From positions 124,001-188,000 of the forward strand of contig NZ_FNYZ01000007.1 in the NCBI RefSeq assembly GCF_900109095.1: 64,000 nt of DNA. The letters run 5' to 3'. The notes under the pieces were generated by a model. That model saw only the letters and a list, made by a program, of their open reading frames with translations. It searched no databases and was not told where the DNA came from. The stretch comes from Sphingobium sp. AP50 (GTDB lineage Bacteria > Pseudomonadota > Alphaproteobacteria > Sphingomonadales > Sphingomonadaceae). Below, piece after piece: positions 9,565 through 18,416 of this stretch (positions within the stretch are counted from its first letter, which is position 1; each line of letters begins with the position of its first letter). A program made the position numbers and the translations under genes.

Positions 9565-9966
9565 ATGGCTGAGTTCACGTTCCACCACGGAGGCGTGTCC
9601 GTTCCTTCGCTTGATGACGCGATCGAATGGTATCATCGTGTGCTTAGTTTCCAACTGGAACGGCGCTTTTATATAGAGGCTGCGCGATCGCACACGGCCA
9701 TGGTGCGTAACGGCCACCTGCGGTTCGAGATATTCGAAGTCGAAGGCGCTTCCCCCCTGCCCCGCGATCGCCGGGATCCGAAGGACGACTTGGCCACACA
9801 TGGCAACAAGCATCTTGCGTTTCAGATCGCTGACCTCACGGAATTTTTGCTGGAAATGAAACATAAGCAGGTGGACATCGCTCTCATCGTACAGGAGAAA
9901 TTTGGATCTGGCTGTTTCATTCGCGATTGCGCGGGCAATCTAATCGAATTTGTTGAGAGGATTTGA
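9565..9966 (+). CDS. VOC (glyoxalase/bleomycin-resistance fold) protein
   Basis: A 133-aa single VOC unit with two beta-alpha-beta-beta-beta modules: FHHGGVSVPSLDDAIEWY at the start and HLAFQIADLTEFL then DCAGNLIEFVE in the second half. Metal-ligand positions are available (His8 region, His near 74, Glu near 128). VOC enzymes of this size act as lyases, isomerases, epimerases or extradiol dioxygenases. It sits 11 bases after the hydrolase gene in the same operon and is nearly contiguous with the monooxygenase-like gene that follows. The reaction is not assignable. Confidence 0.8.
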   Translation: MAEFTFHHGGVSVPSLDDAIEWYHRVLSFQLERRFYIEAARSHTAMVRNGHLRFEIFEVEGASPLPRDRRDPKDDLATHGNKHLAFQIADLTEFLLEMKHKQVDIALIVQEKFGSGCFIRDCAGNLIEFVERI

Positions 9967-9967
9967 G

Positions 9968-10258
9968 ATGATACACGAAGTTGCCACTATCATTATTGAC
10001 CCAGCTCGGGCTACTGATTTTGAAGCGGCAGTAAAAATGGCCCGACCCTATTTTGAAGAAGCGCCGGGCTTTGTATCTTTTGCGTTGCAAAAGTCGATCG
10101 AGAACGTTGGTCGCTATCTGTTGATAGTTGGTTGGGAAACTGTCGAAGCGCATATGGTCGACTTTAGGAACGCAGAAGGGTTTCAGGCATGGCGGAACCT
10201 GGTCGGCGACTTCTTTACTTCACCGCCTATGGTAGAGCACACAAATACCGTTATCTGA
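9968..10258 (+). CDS. antibiotic-biosynthesis-monooxygenase (ABM) fold protein
   Basis: A 96-aa dimeric alpha-beta barrel candidate. The sequence IHEVATIIIDPARATDFEAAV... VSFALQKSIENVGRYLLIVGWETVEAHM has the ABM pattern, including the WE-T-EAH segment near residue 58-64. ATG 9968 begins one base after the VOC stop and follows GAGAGGATTTGAG, better placed than the upstream in-frame start at 9950. ABM proteins are cofactor-free monooxygenases or heme/quinol-binding partners. Last gene of the 5367-10258 operon, followed by a strong hairpin. Confidence 0.8.
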   Translation: MIHEVATIIIDPARATDFEAAVKMARPYFEEAPGFVSFALQKSIENVGRYLLIVGWETVEAHMVDFRNAEGFQAWRNLVGDFFTSPPMVEHTNTVI

Positions 10259-10277
10259 ACCGACAACCGTCATCAAG

Positions 10278-10310
10278 AAAGGGCCGTTCTGCATCGCTGA
10301 ACGGCCCTTT
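10278..10310. terminator. bidirectional rho-independent terminator
   Basis: Perfect 12-base inverted repeat (AAAGGGCCGTTC / GAACGGCCCTTT) with a 9-base loop, A-rich on the left and T-rich on the right. It lies between the convergent ABM-like gene and the flavin monooxygenase gene and can serve both. Confidence 0.9.
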
Positions 10311-10394
10311 TCTTTCGCCTCGAAGATGGGCATCGCGTGGCGAACCTCGTGGCCTTACGTCAGGGAGTAGGGCGGGCCCAGATAAAGCCCGTGA

Positions 10395-11534
10395 TTAAAA
10401 TGGCGCGTTAAGCCGATGCAAAGCAGCACCCAGAAGTTCTGCGTGGATTTTGGGATCGCCATGTTGAAGTTGGAGCTGACCGACGGCGACGCTGGTCTCG
10501 ATCACGTCACGACAGCGATCGAACCGTCGCTCTTGATAGGCAAACAGCGCCTCCCCGAGATCGTCTGTCCGGGCAAGCTCTTCTGCCAGAACGATGCCGC
10601 TTTCAACTGCCATGCCCGCTCCCGATGCAAGATGCGGCGTGGTGGCGTGCACGGCATCACCTACCAGAACGACGCGCTTGTTGAACCAGTTTTTCGGCTG
10701 AAGTGCTGCTGCCAGCGGGCGGTAGTTTATCCAGTCCTCGGGACTCATATTGTCGCGAATCCAGCCGGCGCTCCCTCCGAAATCGGCCAACAGTCCCTTC
10801 AACGTGACAAACAATTCGTCATCATTCATATGTGATTCACGTTCGACATGGGGCGTAAGCATCCACATGTAAACCTTGTCTGGGGCGCATGCTGTGATGC
10901 CGCAGGGATTTGCGTGTCCGAGGAAAAATTCCCCTGTCTCCAAGCCAGGAGGCTTGCGAATTGAAATGCGCCAGCATCCTTGCCCGGTGGGCATGGCAGG
11001 GCCCATGTGCGGAAATGCAAGGGACCTGATGCTGGAAAACACACTATCGGCACCTATCACAAGGTCATAGCTGCCAGTTGACCCATCCGAGAACGTTACA
11101 CCCGTTCCATTTTCAAGCACATCCAGTGCACTGACGCTCAACCCCAGGCGAATGGCAATATCGAGTTCACGGACCCGTGCCTGCATGATCCGGTGCAGGA
11201 CCGGTCTCATTATTCCACCCGTAGCCGGGAGCCCCTCTTCTATTGCTGGCTCATCAAGATCCAGCATGTGGGTGCCGTCATAATGAAACAACCGCGTTGT
11301 GCTGGTAATGGCACCTTCGGCTTTGATCGCATCGATCATACCGAGCTGTTTGTAAGCCCTAAGCGTTGGACCGGTTATGGTTATTCCCGCTCCATACACC
11401 CGCCAATCAGGATCGATGTCGATGAGTTCGACATCTACCCCTCTTTCAGCAAGACTGATGGCTGTCGCCATGCCGCCGATCCCTCCACCAACGACAAGTG
11501 CCGTGGCGATGCTCCCAATTCGTTTCTTTATCAT
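10395..11534 (-). CDS. FAD-dependent (class A) aromatic monooxygenase
   Basis: A 379-aa flavoprotein hydroxylase. The FAD/NAD Rossmann motif VVGGGIGGMATAISLAERG is at about 14-32, LVIGADSVFSSIR (the DG-like motif) near 160, and GDAVHATTPHLASGAGMAVE (second FAD motif) near 293-312. The family includes salicylate hydroxylase, 3-hydroxybenzoate 6-hydroxylase and 6-hydroxynicotinate 3-monooxygenase, so hydroxylation or decarboxylative hydroxylation of an aromatic acid is expected. It stands alone on the minus strand, divergent from the epimerase/LysR genes. The exact substrate cannot be stated. Confidence 0.85.
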   Translation of the reverse strand: MIKKRIGSIATALVVGGGIGGMATAISLAERGVDVELIDIDPDWRVYGAGITITGPTLRAYKQLGMIDAIKAEGAITSTTRLFHYDGTHMLDLDEPAIEEGLPATGGIMRPVLHRIMQARVRELDIAIRLGLSVSALDVLENGTGVTFSDGSTGSYDLVIGADSVFSSIRSLAFPHMGPAMPTGQGCWRISIRKPPGLETGEFFLGHANPCGITACAPDKVYMWMLTPHVERESHMNDDELFVTLKGLLADFGGSAGWIRDNMSPEDWINYRPLAAALQPKNWFNKRVVLVGDAVHATTPHLASGAGMAVESGIVLAEELARTDDLGEALFAYQERRFDRCRDVIETSVAVGQLQLQHGDPKIHAELLGAALHRLNAPF

Positions 11535-11659
11535 GAGAGCAGATCTACAGAATGTCGGTCACCAGACAAATTGGTCCTGTCAATAGGCGGCAATCGACAG
11601 AATCGTTACGACGTGTCTCCAAAGCCCTGATATCGCGCAGCCAAAGAATTGGAGGGAAG

Positions 11660-12577
11660 ATGCGAGTAATTATCACAGGTGCCGGCGGCTTTGTTGGACG
11701 CGAAATCAGCAAACAGTTAATCCTGCGTGGCGATGACGTGGTGGGTCTTGACGTCAACGGCGGCGGCATGTTTGCCGGCATACGGCAGGTCGTTGGTGAA
11801 ATGTCAGACCCCGCTGTTCGACAAGACCTTCTACGCGAGACATATGATGCGCTGATCCACTTGGCGACCGTGCCAGGGGGTGCTGCAGAGGCCGATCCCG
11901 CTGCGTCGCGGCGCGTGAATGTCGATGCGATGTACGACTTACTAGTCGAAGCCTCTGAAAAGCGGCCTGGTGTGCGCGTTGTTTATGCCAGTTCGATCGC
12001 GGTGTTTGGTGACGCATTGCCAGATTTGGTCGACGATCAAACCCCGCTTTCCCCTAGAATGATCTATGCAGGTCACAAGGCGATGATGGAAGACGTCATC
12101 GCCATGTTCTCCAATCGTAACGAGATCGATGGAGTGACGCTGCGTCTGCCAGGTATTTTGGCCCGGCCGAAAGGGCCGTCCGGAATGAAGTCTGCGTTCA
12201 TGTCTGATCTTTTTCATGCCTTGAAGAAGGGCGAGCCGTTTGAATGTCCTGTATCTGCAGAGGGAACCATCTGGGCCCAATCAGTGAAAAAATGCGCCGA
12301 AAATTTTGTTGAGGCAATAACTCTGGATAGTAGACTGTTACCCCCGACACGAGCCGTTACACTTCCTGCCATTCACATTTCGATGGAAGCGCTAACAGCG
12401 GAAATTGCATCACAATGCGACGTTCCATCGGACCTCGTTTCGTATAAGCCGGATCAGCAGCTTGAAGATGCATTTGCGAGGCAACCAAGGCTTGAGACGC
12501 GGGCCGCTGAGCAGGCCGGATTGGCCCATGATGGAAACCCTGCTACGCTCGTCCGTAACGCCCTGTCATTGATATAA
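11660..12577 (+). CDS. NAD-dependent epimerase/dehydratase (extended SDR)
   Basis: A 305-aa extended SDR resembling D-erythronate dehydrogenase (DenD) types. GAGGFVGR at 7-14 binds NAD, YASSIAVFG near 112 holds the catalytic Ser, and YAGHK near 136-140 is the Y-x3-K pair. ATG 11660 follows TTGGAGGGAAG, a strong ribosome site; the longer frame from 11552 has no such site. It is followed 6 bases later by a LysR gene. Likely oxidises a hydroxy-acid or a ring diol; function inferred from the fold only. Confidence 0.85.
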   Translation: MRVIITGAGGFVGREISKQLILRGDDVVGLDVNGGGMFAGIRQVVGEMSDPAVRQDLLRETYDALIHLATVPGGAAEADPAASRRVNVDAMYDLLVEASEKRPGVRVVYASSIAVFGDALPDLVDDQTPLSPRMIYAGHKAMMEDVIAMFSNRNEIDGVTLRLPGILARPKGPSGMKSAFMSDLFHALKKGEPFECPVSAEGTIWAQSVKKCAENFVEAITLDSRLLPPTRAVTLPAIHISMEALTAEIASQCDVPSDLVSYKPDQQLEDAFARQPRLETRAAEQAGLAHDGNPATLVRNALSLI

Positions 12578-12583
12578 GGGGCG

Positions 12584-13597
12584 ATGGAGATGGCGATGCG
12601 ATTCGGACGGCTTGATCTCAACCTGCTTGTTGCACTGGACGCTTTGCTGACCGAGCGAAGCGTTAGTATGGCAGCTGATCGCCTTTGTCTGTCGCAGTCG
12701 GCAACCTCCAGCGCTCTTGGCCGCCTTCGTGAATATTTTGAGGACGACCTACTCGTCCTCAAAGGCCGCCACATGATTCTGACGGCTCGTGCTGAGGAAC
12801 TGATCGATCCCGTCCGCACCGTCCTAGAGCAGATCCGGACAACGGTGGCTGTCGCACCGCCGTTTGATCCTGCCACTGCAGAAAGGGTTATCCGGATCAT
12901 GGCCTCGGACTATTCCACCGAGGTACTCCTAGCGGGTGTAATCGCCGATCTCGAAAGGGATGCGCCTAATATCCGGTTTGAAATACACCCGATGCATGAC
13001 TCGCCTATTGAGGCGATCGAACGAGGATATATCGACCTTTTACTGACCATAGACTATGCAATTTCTGCAGACCATCCAAGTCAGCTTCTGTTTGAAGATG
13101 ATTACGTTGTCGTCGGCTCTCGTGATAATCCTGCGATGTCGGTTCCAATGACAAGGGAGCTTTACTTTGAACTCGGGCATATTACTGCCCGATTTGGCAA
13201 GGCGCGAGTGCCAGCTTTCGATGACTGGTTCGTCCGCCGGCAAAAGCAGCAACGGCGCATTGAAGTTGTCGCACCAACATTCCTGTCCCTTCCGGGACTT
13301 ATTGCTGGCACCAACCGGGTGGCTACCATGCATCGACGTATGGCTGAGGTTTTCGTCCGGTCACTGCCTTTGGTGATGCGCGAAATTCCCTTTGCCATCC
13401 CTCCAATTCGAGAGACGATACAGTGGAATATTGCGAACAACAATGACCGGGCACTGCGTTGGATGGTTGATCAGCTGCTTGCAGCCGCCAGCGCATGTAC
13501 CCCTCCAGAGCGGAATGTAATTCCGTTGCATACAGGTTCGGCTATCGATCGCTCGATGATCGAGGCGGAGTATCGAATGAACCATCCGCAGCGGTGA
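12584..13597 (+). CDS. LysR-type transcriptional regulator (NodD-like)
   Basis: LysR regulator of 337 aa. The winged-helix segment LNLLVALDALLTERSVSMAADRL... ALGRLREYFEDDLLV occupies about residues 9-62, and an effector-binding periplasmic-protein-like domain follows. The length and the LDLNLLVALDALL start are typical of the NodD/LinR group, common near catabolic genes in sphingomonads. It lies directly behind the epimerase gene and just before the VOC dioxygenase gene at 13730, so it may control either these or the divergent monooxygenase. Effector unknown. Confidence 0.9.
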   Translation: MEMAMRFGRLDLNLLVALDALLTERSVSMAADRLCLSQSATSSALGRLREYFEDDLLVLKGRHMILTARAEELIDPVRTVLEQIRTTVAVAPPFDPATAERVIRIMASDYSTEVLLAGVIADLERDAPNIRFEIHPMHDSPIEAIERGYIDLLLTIDYAISADHPSQLLFEDDYVVVGSRDNPAMSVPMTRELYFELGHITARFGKARVPAFDDWFVRRQKQQRRIEVVAPTFLSLPGLIAGTNRVATMHRRMAEVFVRSLPLVMREIPFAIPPIRETIQWNIANNNDRALRWMVDQLLAAASACTPPERNVIPLHTGSAIDRSMIEAEYRMNHPQR

Positions 13598-13729
13598 AAC
13601 GCTATCGTAACGGAGACGAGCAAAGCTTCCAGTCATCTAGCGCGTCAATAGCAATGATCCGAAAACATCGGCTTTAGCGGATGCTTACTATTTGCCAGAA
13701 CAATGGACTGATAATAATCCGGAGTTTCT

Positions 13730-14818
13730 ATGGCCCCCGCAACATCGCAAGCAGTCCTTGGCGTGGAAAGTGTCCTGTTTGGCGTCATGGACGTGGCCGA
13801 ACATACTCGGTTTTGGGTCGATTTCGGCCTCCCGCTCGAATCCGCCAGCAATGATGAAAGCGTCTTCCGACTCCAGTCGGGCAGCCGAGTGATTGTCCTC
13901 AAACATGGCGATCCGCGACTTCCAACACCTGATCCCTTCCCCGGGGACGGCGTTAAAGAGACCGTATGGGGGGTTGATACCGCCCAAAATCTCGAAAAGA
14001 TCGCGACAAGCCTAGCGGGAGAAGTAGTGGTGTCGCGTGATGCTGATGGCACGCTGCACTGTGTATGCCCAGACGGCCAACCCATCGCTGCGCGGGTGTG
14101 GGAGAAGCATCCCGTGGTGTCCGAAACCAGCCCAGTCAATACACCGTCAAGCTGGCCGCGTTTCAATCAACATCGCATATGGCGTGGTCGCGCCATACCC
14201 AAGACGATCAACCATGTGGTCTTCTTTTCCCCGGACTATGTCGGTAGCTTCGAATTTTATGAGCGGCACTTAGGGTTTCGCTATGTCGATCACTCGAAGG
14301 GCACCGGCATTTTTTCGCGGGCAGGCGGGACGTTCGAGCATCATTCAATCTTCTGGGTGAACTGCGACTTGCCGATCGCCCCCGACCATTTCAAGTTCAT
14401 GCATATCGCCTTTGGTATGGACGATATAGACGAAGTGATGCTCGGCGCGAACATCATGGACAATAAGGGTTGGAAGAACAGCACGATGAACACAAGCGGC
14501 GGTATATCGCGCCACCGCATTTCCAGCGCAATTTATTATTATTGCGAAATTCCGGGTCATGCAGGCGAGGCCGAGTATCACGCCGATACCGACTATCTTG
14601 ACGATGGCTGGGTTCCGCGCGCCTGGGACTTCAAGTTTGGGTCGCTACTATGGTCCCACAATGCCCCAGCAATTTTCCGGGGAGATGATATCCCCTGGGA
14701 TATGTCCTTTGATGCGGACCGCAGGAGCTTTGATCCGTTCCGTCGCACAAAGCCTGGGAAACAGCTGATCGAGGGTGACCTTGCAAGACTGACACAAGAC
14801 GACGAGCACGCAATCTGA
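13730..14818 (+). CDS. two-domain VOC protein, possible extradiol-type dioxygenase
   Basis: A 362-aa protein with two VOC domains: the first (GVESVLFGVMDVAEHTRFW to about residue 120) has lost clear ligands, the second begins INHVVFFSPDYVGSFEFYERHLGF near 162 and contains FMHIAFGMDD near 222. His in NHVV, His in MHIA and Glu near GEAEYHAD are the expected 2-His-1-carboxylate Fe(II) set. This two-domain architecture fits extradiol ring-cleavage dioxygenases of the VOC class. The ATG follows GGAGTTTCT. Flanked by LysR upstream and an IS66 remnant downstream; probably the ring-cleavage or a related oxygenase step of the block. Confidence 0.75.
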   Translation: MAPATSQAVLGVESVLFGVMDVAEHTRFWVDFGLPLESASNDESVFRLQSGSRVIVLKHGDPRLPTPDPFPGDGVKETVWGVDTAQNLEKIATSLAGEVVVSRDADGTLHCVCPDGQPIAARVWEKHPVVSETSPVNTPSSWPRFNQHRIWRGRAIPKTINHVVFFSPDYVGSFEFYERHLGFRYVDHSKGTGIFSRAGGTFEHHSIFWVNCDLPIAPDHFKFMHIAFGMDDIDEVMLGANIMDNKGWKNSTMNTSGGISRHRISSAIYYYCEIPGHAGEAEYHADTDYLDDGWVPRAWDFKFGSLLWSHNAPAIFRGDDIPWDMSFDADRRSFDPFRRTKPGKQLIEGDLARLTQDDEHAI

Positions 14819-14821
14819 ATT

Positions 14822-14848
14822 GCAGCGTAGCGTAGGCCGCTACGCTGC
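14822..14848 (+). terminator. hairpin after the VOC dioxygenase gene
   Basis: Perfect 11-base inverted repeat GCAGCGTAGCG / CGCTACGCTGC with a 5-base loop, three bases after the stop codon. The T-tract is poor, so it may stabilise the mRNA end as much as terminate. Confidence 0.6.
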
Positions 14849-14911
14849 TCTGATTAGCAGCCAACCTCCAGATGATCTGTCCGGCTCCAATACTATCTTG
14901 GTCGATACCGA

Positions 14912-15316
14912 GCGATCCTGGAGGCGGGATGCTTTGCCCATCCCCGCACGAAGTTCTTCGAACTTACCGACGTTGAGGGCGCTGTGCGCAAGAAGAGGCG
15001 CGGCGAGCGGACTGGCCACATCTATCCCGTCGCGCTGGAGGCGGTGCAGAAGCTGGACGCCCTGTTCGACGTTGAGCGTGGTATCAACGGCAAGACACGG
15101 GCGGAGCGGCTTGCCGCGCGTAAGGAGTTGAGCACGCCCCTGATCCCCGAACTGCACGACTGATTGAACGCCCAACTCGCCAAGCAGTCGCGTAACCATG
15201 ATCTTGCCAAGGCCATCAACTATATGCTTAGGCGCAGGGACGCCATCACCCACCTCCCCACCGATGGCAGGATATGCCTCACGAACAACGCAGCGGAACG
15301 GGTGTTGCGCTGTGTG
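14912..15316 (+). pseudogene. IS66-family transposase (TnpC) remnant
   Basis: Translated in one frame, the stretch gives EAGCFAHPRTKFFELTDVEG, then RTGHIYPVALEAVQKLDALF, VERGINGKTRAERLAARKEL, then after an in-frame TGA (15161-15163) NAQLAKQSRNHDLAKAINYM and GRICLTNNAAERVLRC. This is the recognisable C-terminal half of the IS66 DDE transposase, including the NNAAER signature with the last catalytic Glu. The 5' half of the gene and the element ends are missing and the frame is broken, so it is a dead fragment marking an old insertion at the border between blocks A and B. Confidence 0.85.
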
Positions 15317-15694
15317 ACCGCGATGCCGATGCAGCATTCCGCGATGTGCTCGCTCAGGAAGGCGTCGAGGCCATCCTCGGCAAGTAAGATGCTAAATCGC
15401 GCAGCGAACTATCAGTTGCTGCGGTCCGCACCGGGTCCATACCATCAAACAGGACATGATAGCCGACCCAGGCTTCGGTCCGAAGAATGCCCCTCCAACT
15501 GCGCCGATGCCTCGCAGCAATCCGGGCCGACGACCTGATTCCAGCATACATGGGATCGCTATATGATCAACTCCCGTGCAATCGTTACGTTGGTTGCTGC
15601 TTTAAATGCGCGCACGACGTTGCTTGGGCGCGGAGTATCTTGAGCCCTGCAAAACATCAATTCCCGCGTTGTAGTAGGCCGATCCTTCGGCAGA
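15317..15694. other. gene-poor stretch after the IS66 remnant
   Basis: Roughly 380 bases with no convincing gene. A short frame at about 15322-15387 reads DADAAFRDVLAQEGVEAILG before a stop and may be a scrap of another protein; I do not recognise it. Confidence 0.4.
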
Positions 15695-16918
15695 TTACAG
15701 CATGTTTCGATAGAACAAGCCATCCTTCATAACGACAGGCATGCGGTTCTTGTCTTCGAGGATCGTTACGTCTACGGTGGGATCGCCATCGATGAGCAGT
15801 ATGTCCGCCAGCTTGCCGGCCCTTATCTCGCCCACATCCATAGCCATCAATTCTCCTCCGTGACGTGTGGCGGCGACCAAAACGTCGACCGCGCTAAAGC
15901 CAAGCAGGTCTACGAAAATTTTGAGATCTCGCGCATTACGCCCTACCGGATTGTACGGAAAACCATAGTCGCCGCCAGGCAGGACGCGAATCCCGCGTTT
16001 GCGCATTTTTGGATAGACTTCCGCCATCAGTTCGAGCCCGGACACCGCCCCCATGCGCGTAGCCTCCGCCAGTCCGATCCCGAACGCCCCGGCTTCGTGG
16101 ACACGAGCATAAAGCAGGCCAGGCGCAGGCGCCGTGAACACCTCATTCTTGCGCGCTTCGAGCATGTCTAATGCTTCTTCGTCGGCATAGGTACAGTGAT
16201 AGATAGCACGAAAGCCTGCACGGCATGCCTGCTTCACAGCCTCCGCCGCCTGGGCATGGCAGGCGAGCCAGACCCCCTGTTCGCGCGCTTCCTCACCGAT
16301 AGCACGGGTTTCCTCTTCGGAGTACATGAGAACCTGTGAACCACCTGGCGCAAAGCCTTCGTCGCTCGATAAGAGAAACTTGATAGTGTCGCAGCCGAGT
16401 GTTTTCATCTCCGCAACGTACTTACGTAGGCCATTGAGGTCCCGGTCATGCGTTGGATCATGACCTTCGGGAACGCCCATTACGCCTTCAGCACCTTTTT
16501 CGAGCGCCGAGGCGCGCAGTCGTGGCCCTGGCAGCGCACCACGGTCGATTGCATCGCGCAGGGCCACCTCGAAGCGCTCGCCCAGCGACCCGGCGGAATA
16601 GGCGCTTGTAAAGCCGTGATCGAGGGTGATGCGAGCATTCTGCGCCGTCACCAGCAGATGCTCTTCAAGCGGAAGCTTCATTGTATTTACGACGCGCTCC
16701 ACAGAAGACGGCCAGGTAAGGTGCGCATGGGCTTCAACAAGCCCTGGCATTAGCGTCCGCCCTTTCCCATCGACAAGTTCGACATTTTCCCGATCGATTT
16801 GATTATTGCCCTTGGCGACCGCAGCGATACGGTTGCCCTTGACGCACACTTCTCCGGGGTAAAGACCGCTACCAGAACCGTCGAAGATAGACACGTTTGT
16901 GAACAAGATCGGTTTCAT
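15695..16918 (-). CDS. amidohydrolase-family protein (metal-dependent)
   Basis: A 407-aa amidohydrolase with the imidazolonepropionase/prolidase-like layout. The metal motif VEAHAHLTW is near residue 60, ACHAQAAEA and IYHCTYADEEA supply further His ligands (about 225 and 245), and GGDYGF near 322 the catalytic Asp. The frame extends to 16969, but ATG 16918 overlaps the stop of the upstream GlcG-like gene (ATGA) and starts normally at MKPILFTNV. No signal peptide. It is the last gene of the GntR-to-amidohydrolase minus-strand operon and may open a lactam or amide, or hydrolyse a decarboxylation substrate; the substrate is unknown. Confidence 0.8.
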   Translation of the reverse strand: MKPILFTNVSIFDGSGSGLYPGEVCVKGNRIAAVAKGNNQIDRENVELVDGKGRTLMPGLVEAHAHLTWPSSVERVVNTMKLPLEEHLLVTAQNARITLDHGFTSAYSAGSLGERFEVALRDAIDRGALPGPRLRASALEKGAEGVMGVPEGHDPTHDRDLNGLRKYVAEMKTLGCDTIKFLLSSDEGFAPGGSQVLMYSEEETRAIGEEAREQGVWLACHAQAAEAVKQACRAGFRAIYHCTYADEEALDMLEARKNEVFTAPAPGLLYARVHEAGAFGIGLAEATRMGAVSGLELMAEVYPKMRKRGIRVLPGGDYGFPYNPVGRNARDLKIFVDLLGFSAVDVLVAATRHGGELMAMDVGEIRAGKLADILLIDGDPTVDVTILEDKNRMPVVMKDGLFYRNML

Positions 16919-17346
16919 GCTCCCGTGTCCGCGATAAGGTGGGCTGCGGTAATCCCGGCTATTGCGCACAACTCATCATTGTCAGAGGTATCGCCACTGA
17001 CCCCAACGGCACCAATCAGTCGCCTATCTGCATCGCGGATTAGTACACCACCTGGAACAGGCAGGATGCCCTTGGGAAAAATCCCATTGAGTGCTGCTAT
17101 AAAGGACGGAACTGCAGCTGCGCGCTTGGCAATCTCGCGACCTCCAAAGCCCATCCCCAAACAGCCGGCTGCCTTTGCAGTTGCAATTTCAGGGCGGAAT
17201 ATGGAGGCTCGTTCATCGCGCTTGAGAGCCAGCACATGGCCTCCGGCGTCGAGAACTACGATACAAAGCGGCTGCAGCCCTAGCGCATCGCTCTCCCTAA
17301 GAGCTGCGTCGCAGATTGTTGTAGCATTGGATAATGTAAGCATCAT
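16915..17346 (-). CDS. GlcG/HbpS-family (heme-degrading-like) protein
   Basis: A 143-aa single-domain GlcG/HbpS/PduO-C protein. The segment LCIVVLDAGGHVLALKRDERA (about 27-47) followed by TAKAAGCLGMG and GGVLIRDADRRLIGAVGVSGDTSDNDE is the family pattern. Members bind heme or corrinoids or act as accessory proteins for oxidases. It overlaps both neighbours by four bases, lying between a Rieske oxygenase and an amidohydrolase, so it may be needed by the oxygenase or act on its product. Confidence 0.85.
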   Translation of the reverse strand: MMLTLSNATTICDAALRESDALGLQPLCIVVLDAGGHVLALKRDERASIFRPEIATAKAAGCLGMGFGGREIAKRAAAVPSFIAALNGIFPKGILPVPGGVLIRDADRRLIGAVGVSGDTSDNDELCAIAGITAAHLIADTGA

Positions 17347-18416
17347 GCTTTCTCCCTGTCCATCCAGCGCTGGACAATGCGCCGTGCCTGCACGGCCGCC
17401 GTATCCATCTTCACACTGATCTCACGGGTCCGATTGCTGCGCGGATCGCGTGTCATGACCCGCTGGACAGCTTCGATGATAGCCTCATCCTCGGCAAATC
17501 CGGTCTTTGTAATGGCCTCGATGTGCGCCATCTGCTCGGGATCGGTGCCAAAATCGCGCGCGACAATCCAAAAGTACAGCATGTGCGTAGTATCGATCGG
17601 GGTCGTCGCATGAGTGACCCGAAACCGCCCGGTGATGGTGCCATTGTCCGGGTCTATCAAGTCCACAGCGGCGATCTGCAAGGCTGGAGATATGAAGGAC
17701 CCGTAATTTTCACGATCATAGGGCGTGCCCGTTGCAACGCCGAGTGGCTCGGCAAAAACGGGTGGCAGGGCACTACGGCTGAAGCTTTGATGATAAGAGA
17801 CTGTATCGCCTTCGGTAGTGAACCGCGGCGGATCGACCCAATCAGTTATCTTGAAGCTCGATGCATGAACATAACCGAAATGCGTAAGATCAAGAACATT
17901 TTCCTTTAAGAGCATGTAATTGGCGGCAATCTCCATAATGCCCTCAACTTTTGCAAAGCTCGGATCTTCGGTCCACTCCAGCACGTGCGGCAAAGGGGCG
18001 TCATCGATACGGTCCGGATCGCCCATATAGATCCATATGAAGGGCCCTTGCTCGATCACGGGGAATGAGCGCACTCGCGCGGCAGCTGGCGGTGATTTCA
18101 TTGAGGGCACGCGTAGGCATCTACCTTCCGACGAGAAGGTGAAGCCATGATAGCCGCACTGCACGTCGTCACCCTGCAATGTGCCGAGCGACAAAGGCGC
18201 TGCTCGATGTGGACAGCGGTCCTCAATCGCCACTGGGCTTCCATCTTCTTTACGGTAGAGAAGCACTGGGATATCCAGAAGCCAGCGGCCAAGAAGTTTC
18301 CTTCCGATTTGCGATGAGAGGCCAGCCACCCACCAGCAGTTGTAAGGATAGTTTCGCTGGTCTGTAGCTATAGGGGGATACCAGGATGCAGCAGGATCCG
18401 GTGCAGATGCACTCAT
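17343..18416 (-). CDS. Rieske non-heme iron oxygenase, vanillate-demethylase (VanA) type
   Basis: A 357-aa oxygenase subunit. The Rieske cluster motif is C68-P-H70 and C87-x2-H90, and the mononuclear iron site is D176-x2-H179-x4-H184 (LDLTHFGYVH). This alpha-only, VanA-like type performs O-demethylation or hydroxylation of methoxy- or other aromatic acids and needs an external reductase, usually VanB-like; none is adjacent. It overlaps the GlcG-like gene by ATGA and follows the MFS gene, also by ATGA. The reaction is plausibly the first intracellular attack on the compound imported by the TonB receptor and MFS of the same operon. Confidence 0.9.
   Translation of the reverse strand: MSASAPDPAASWYPPIATDQRNYPYNCWWVAGLSSQIGRKLLGRWLLDIPVLLYRKEDGSPVAIEDRCPHRAAPLSLGTLQGDDVQCGYHGFTFSSEGRCLRVPSMKSPPAAARVRSFPVIEQGPFIWIYMGDPDRIDDAPLPHVLEWTEDPSFAKVEGIMEIAANYMLLKENVLDLTHFGYVHASSFKITDWVDPPRFTTEGDTVSYHQSFSRSALPPVFAEPLGVATGTPYDRENYGSFISPALQIAAVDLIDPDNGTITGRFRVTHATTPIDTTHMLYFWIVARDFGTDPEQMAHIEAITKTGFAEDEAIIEAVQRVMTRDPRSNRTREISVKMDTAAVQARRIVQRWMDREKA

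Noticed and set aside
11552-11659. N-terminal extension of the epimerase gene
   Set aside because: The extension lacks the family pattern and a strong ribosome site sits before ATG 11660.
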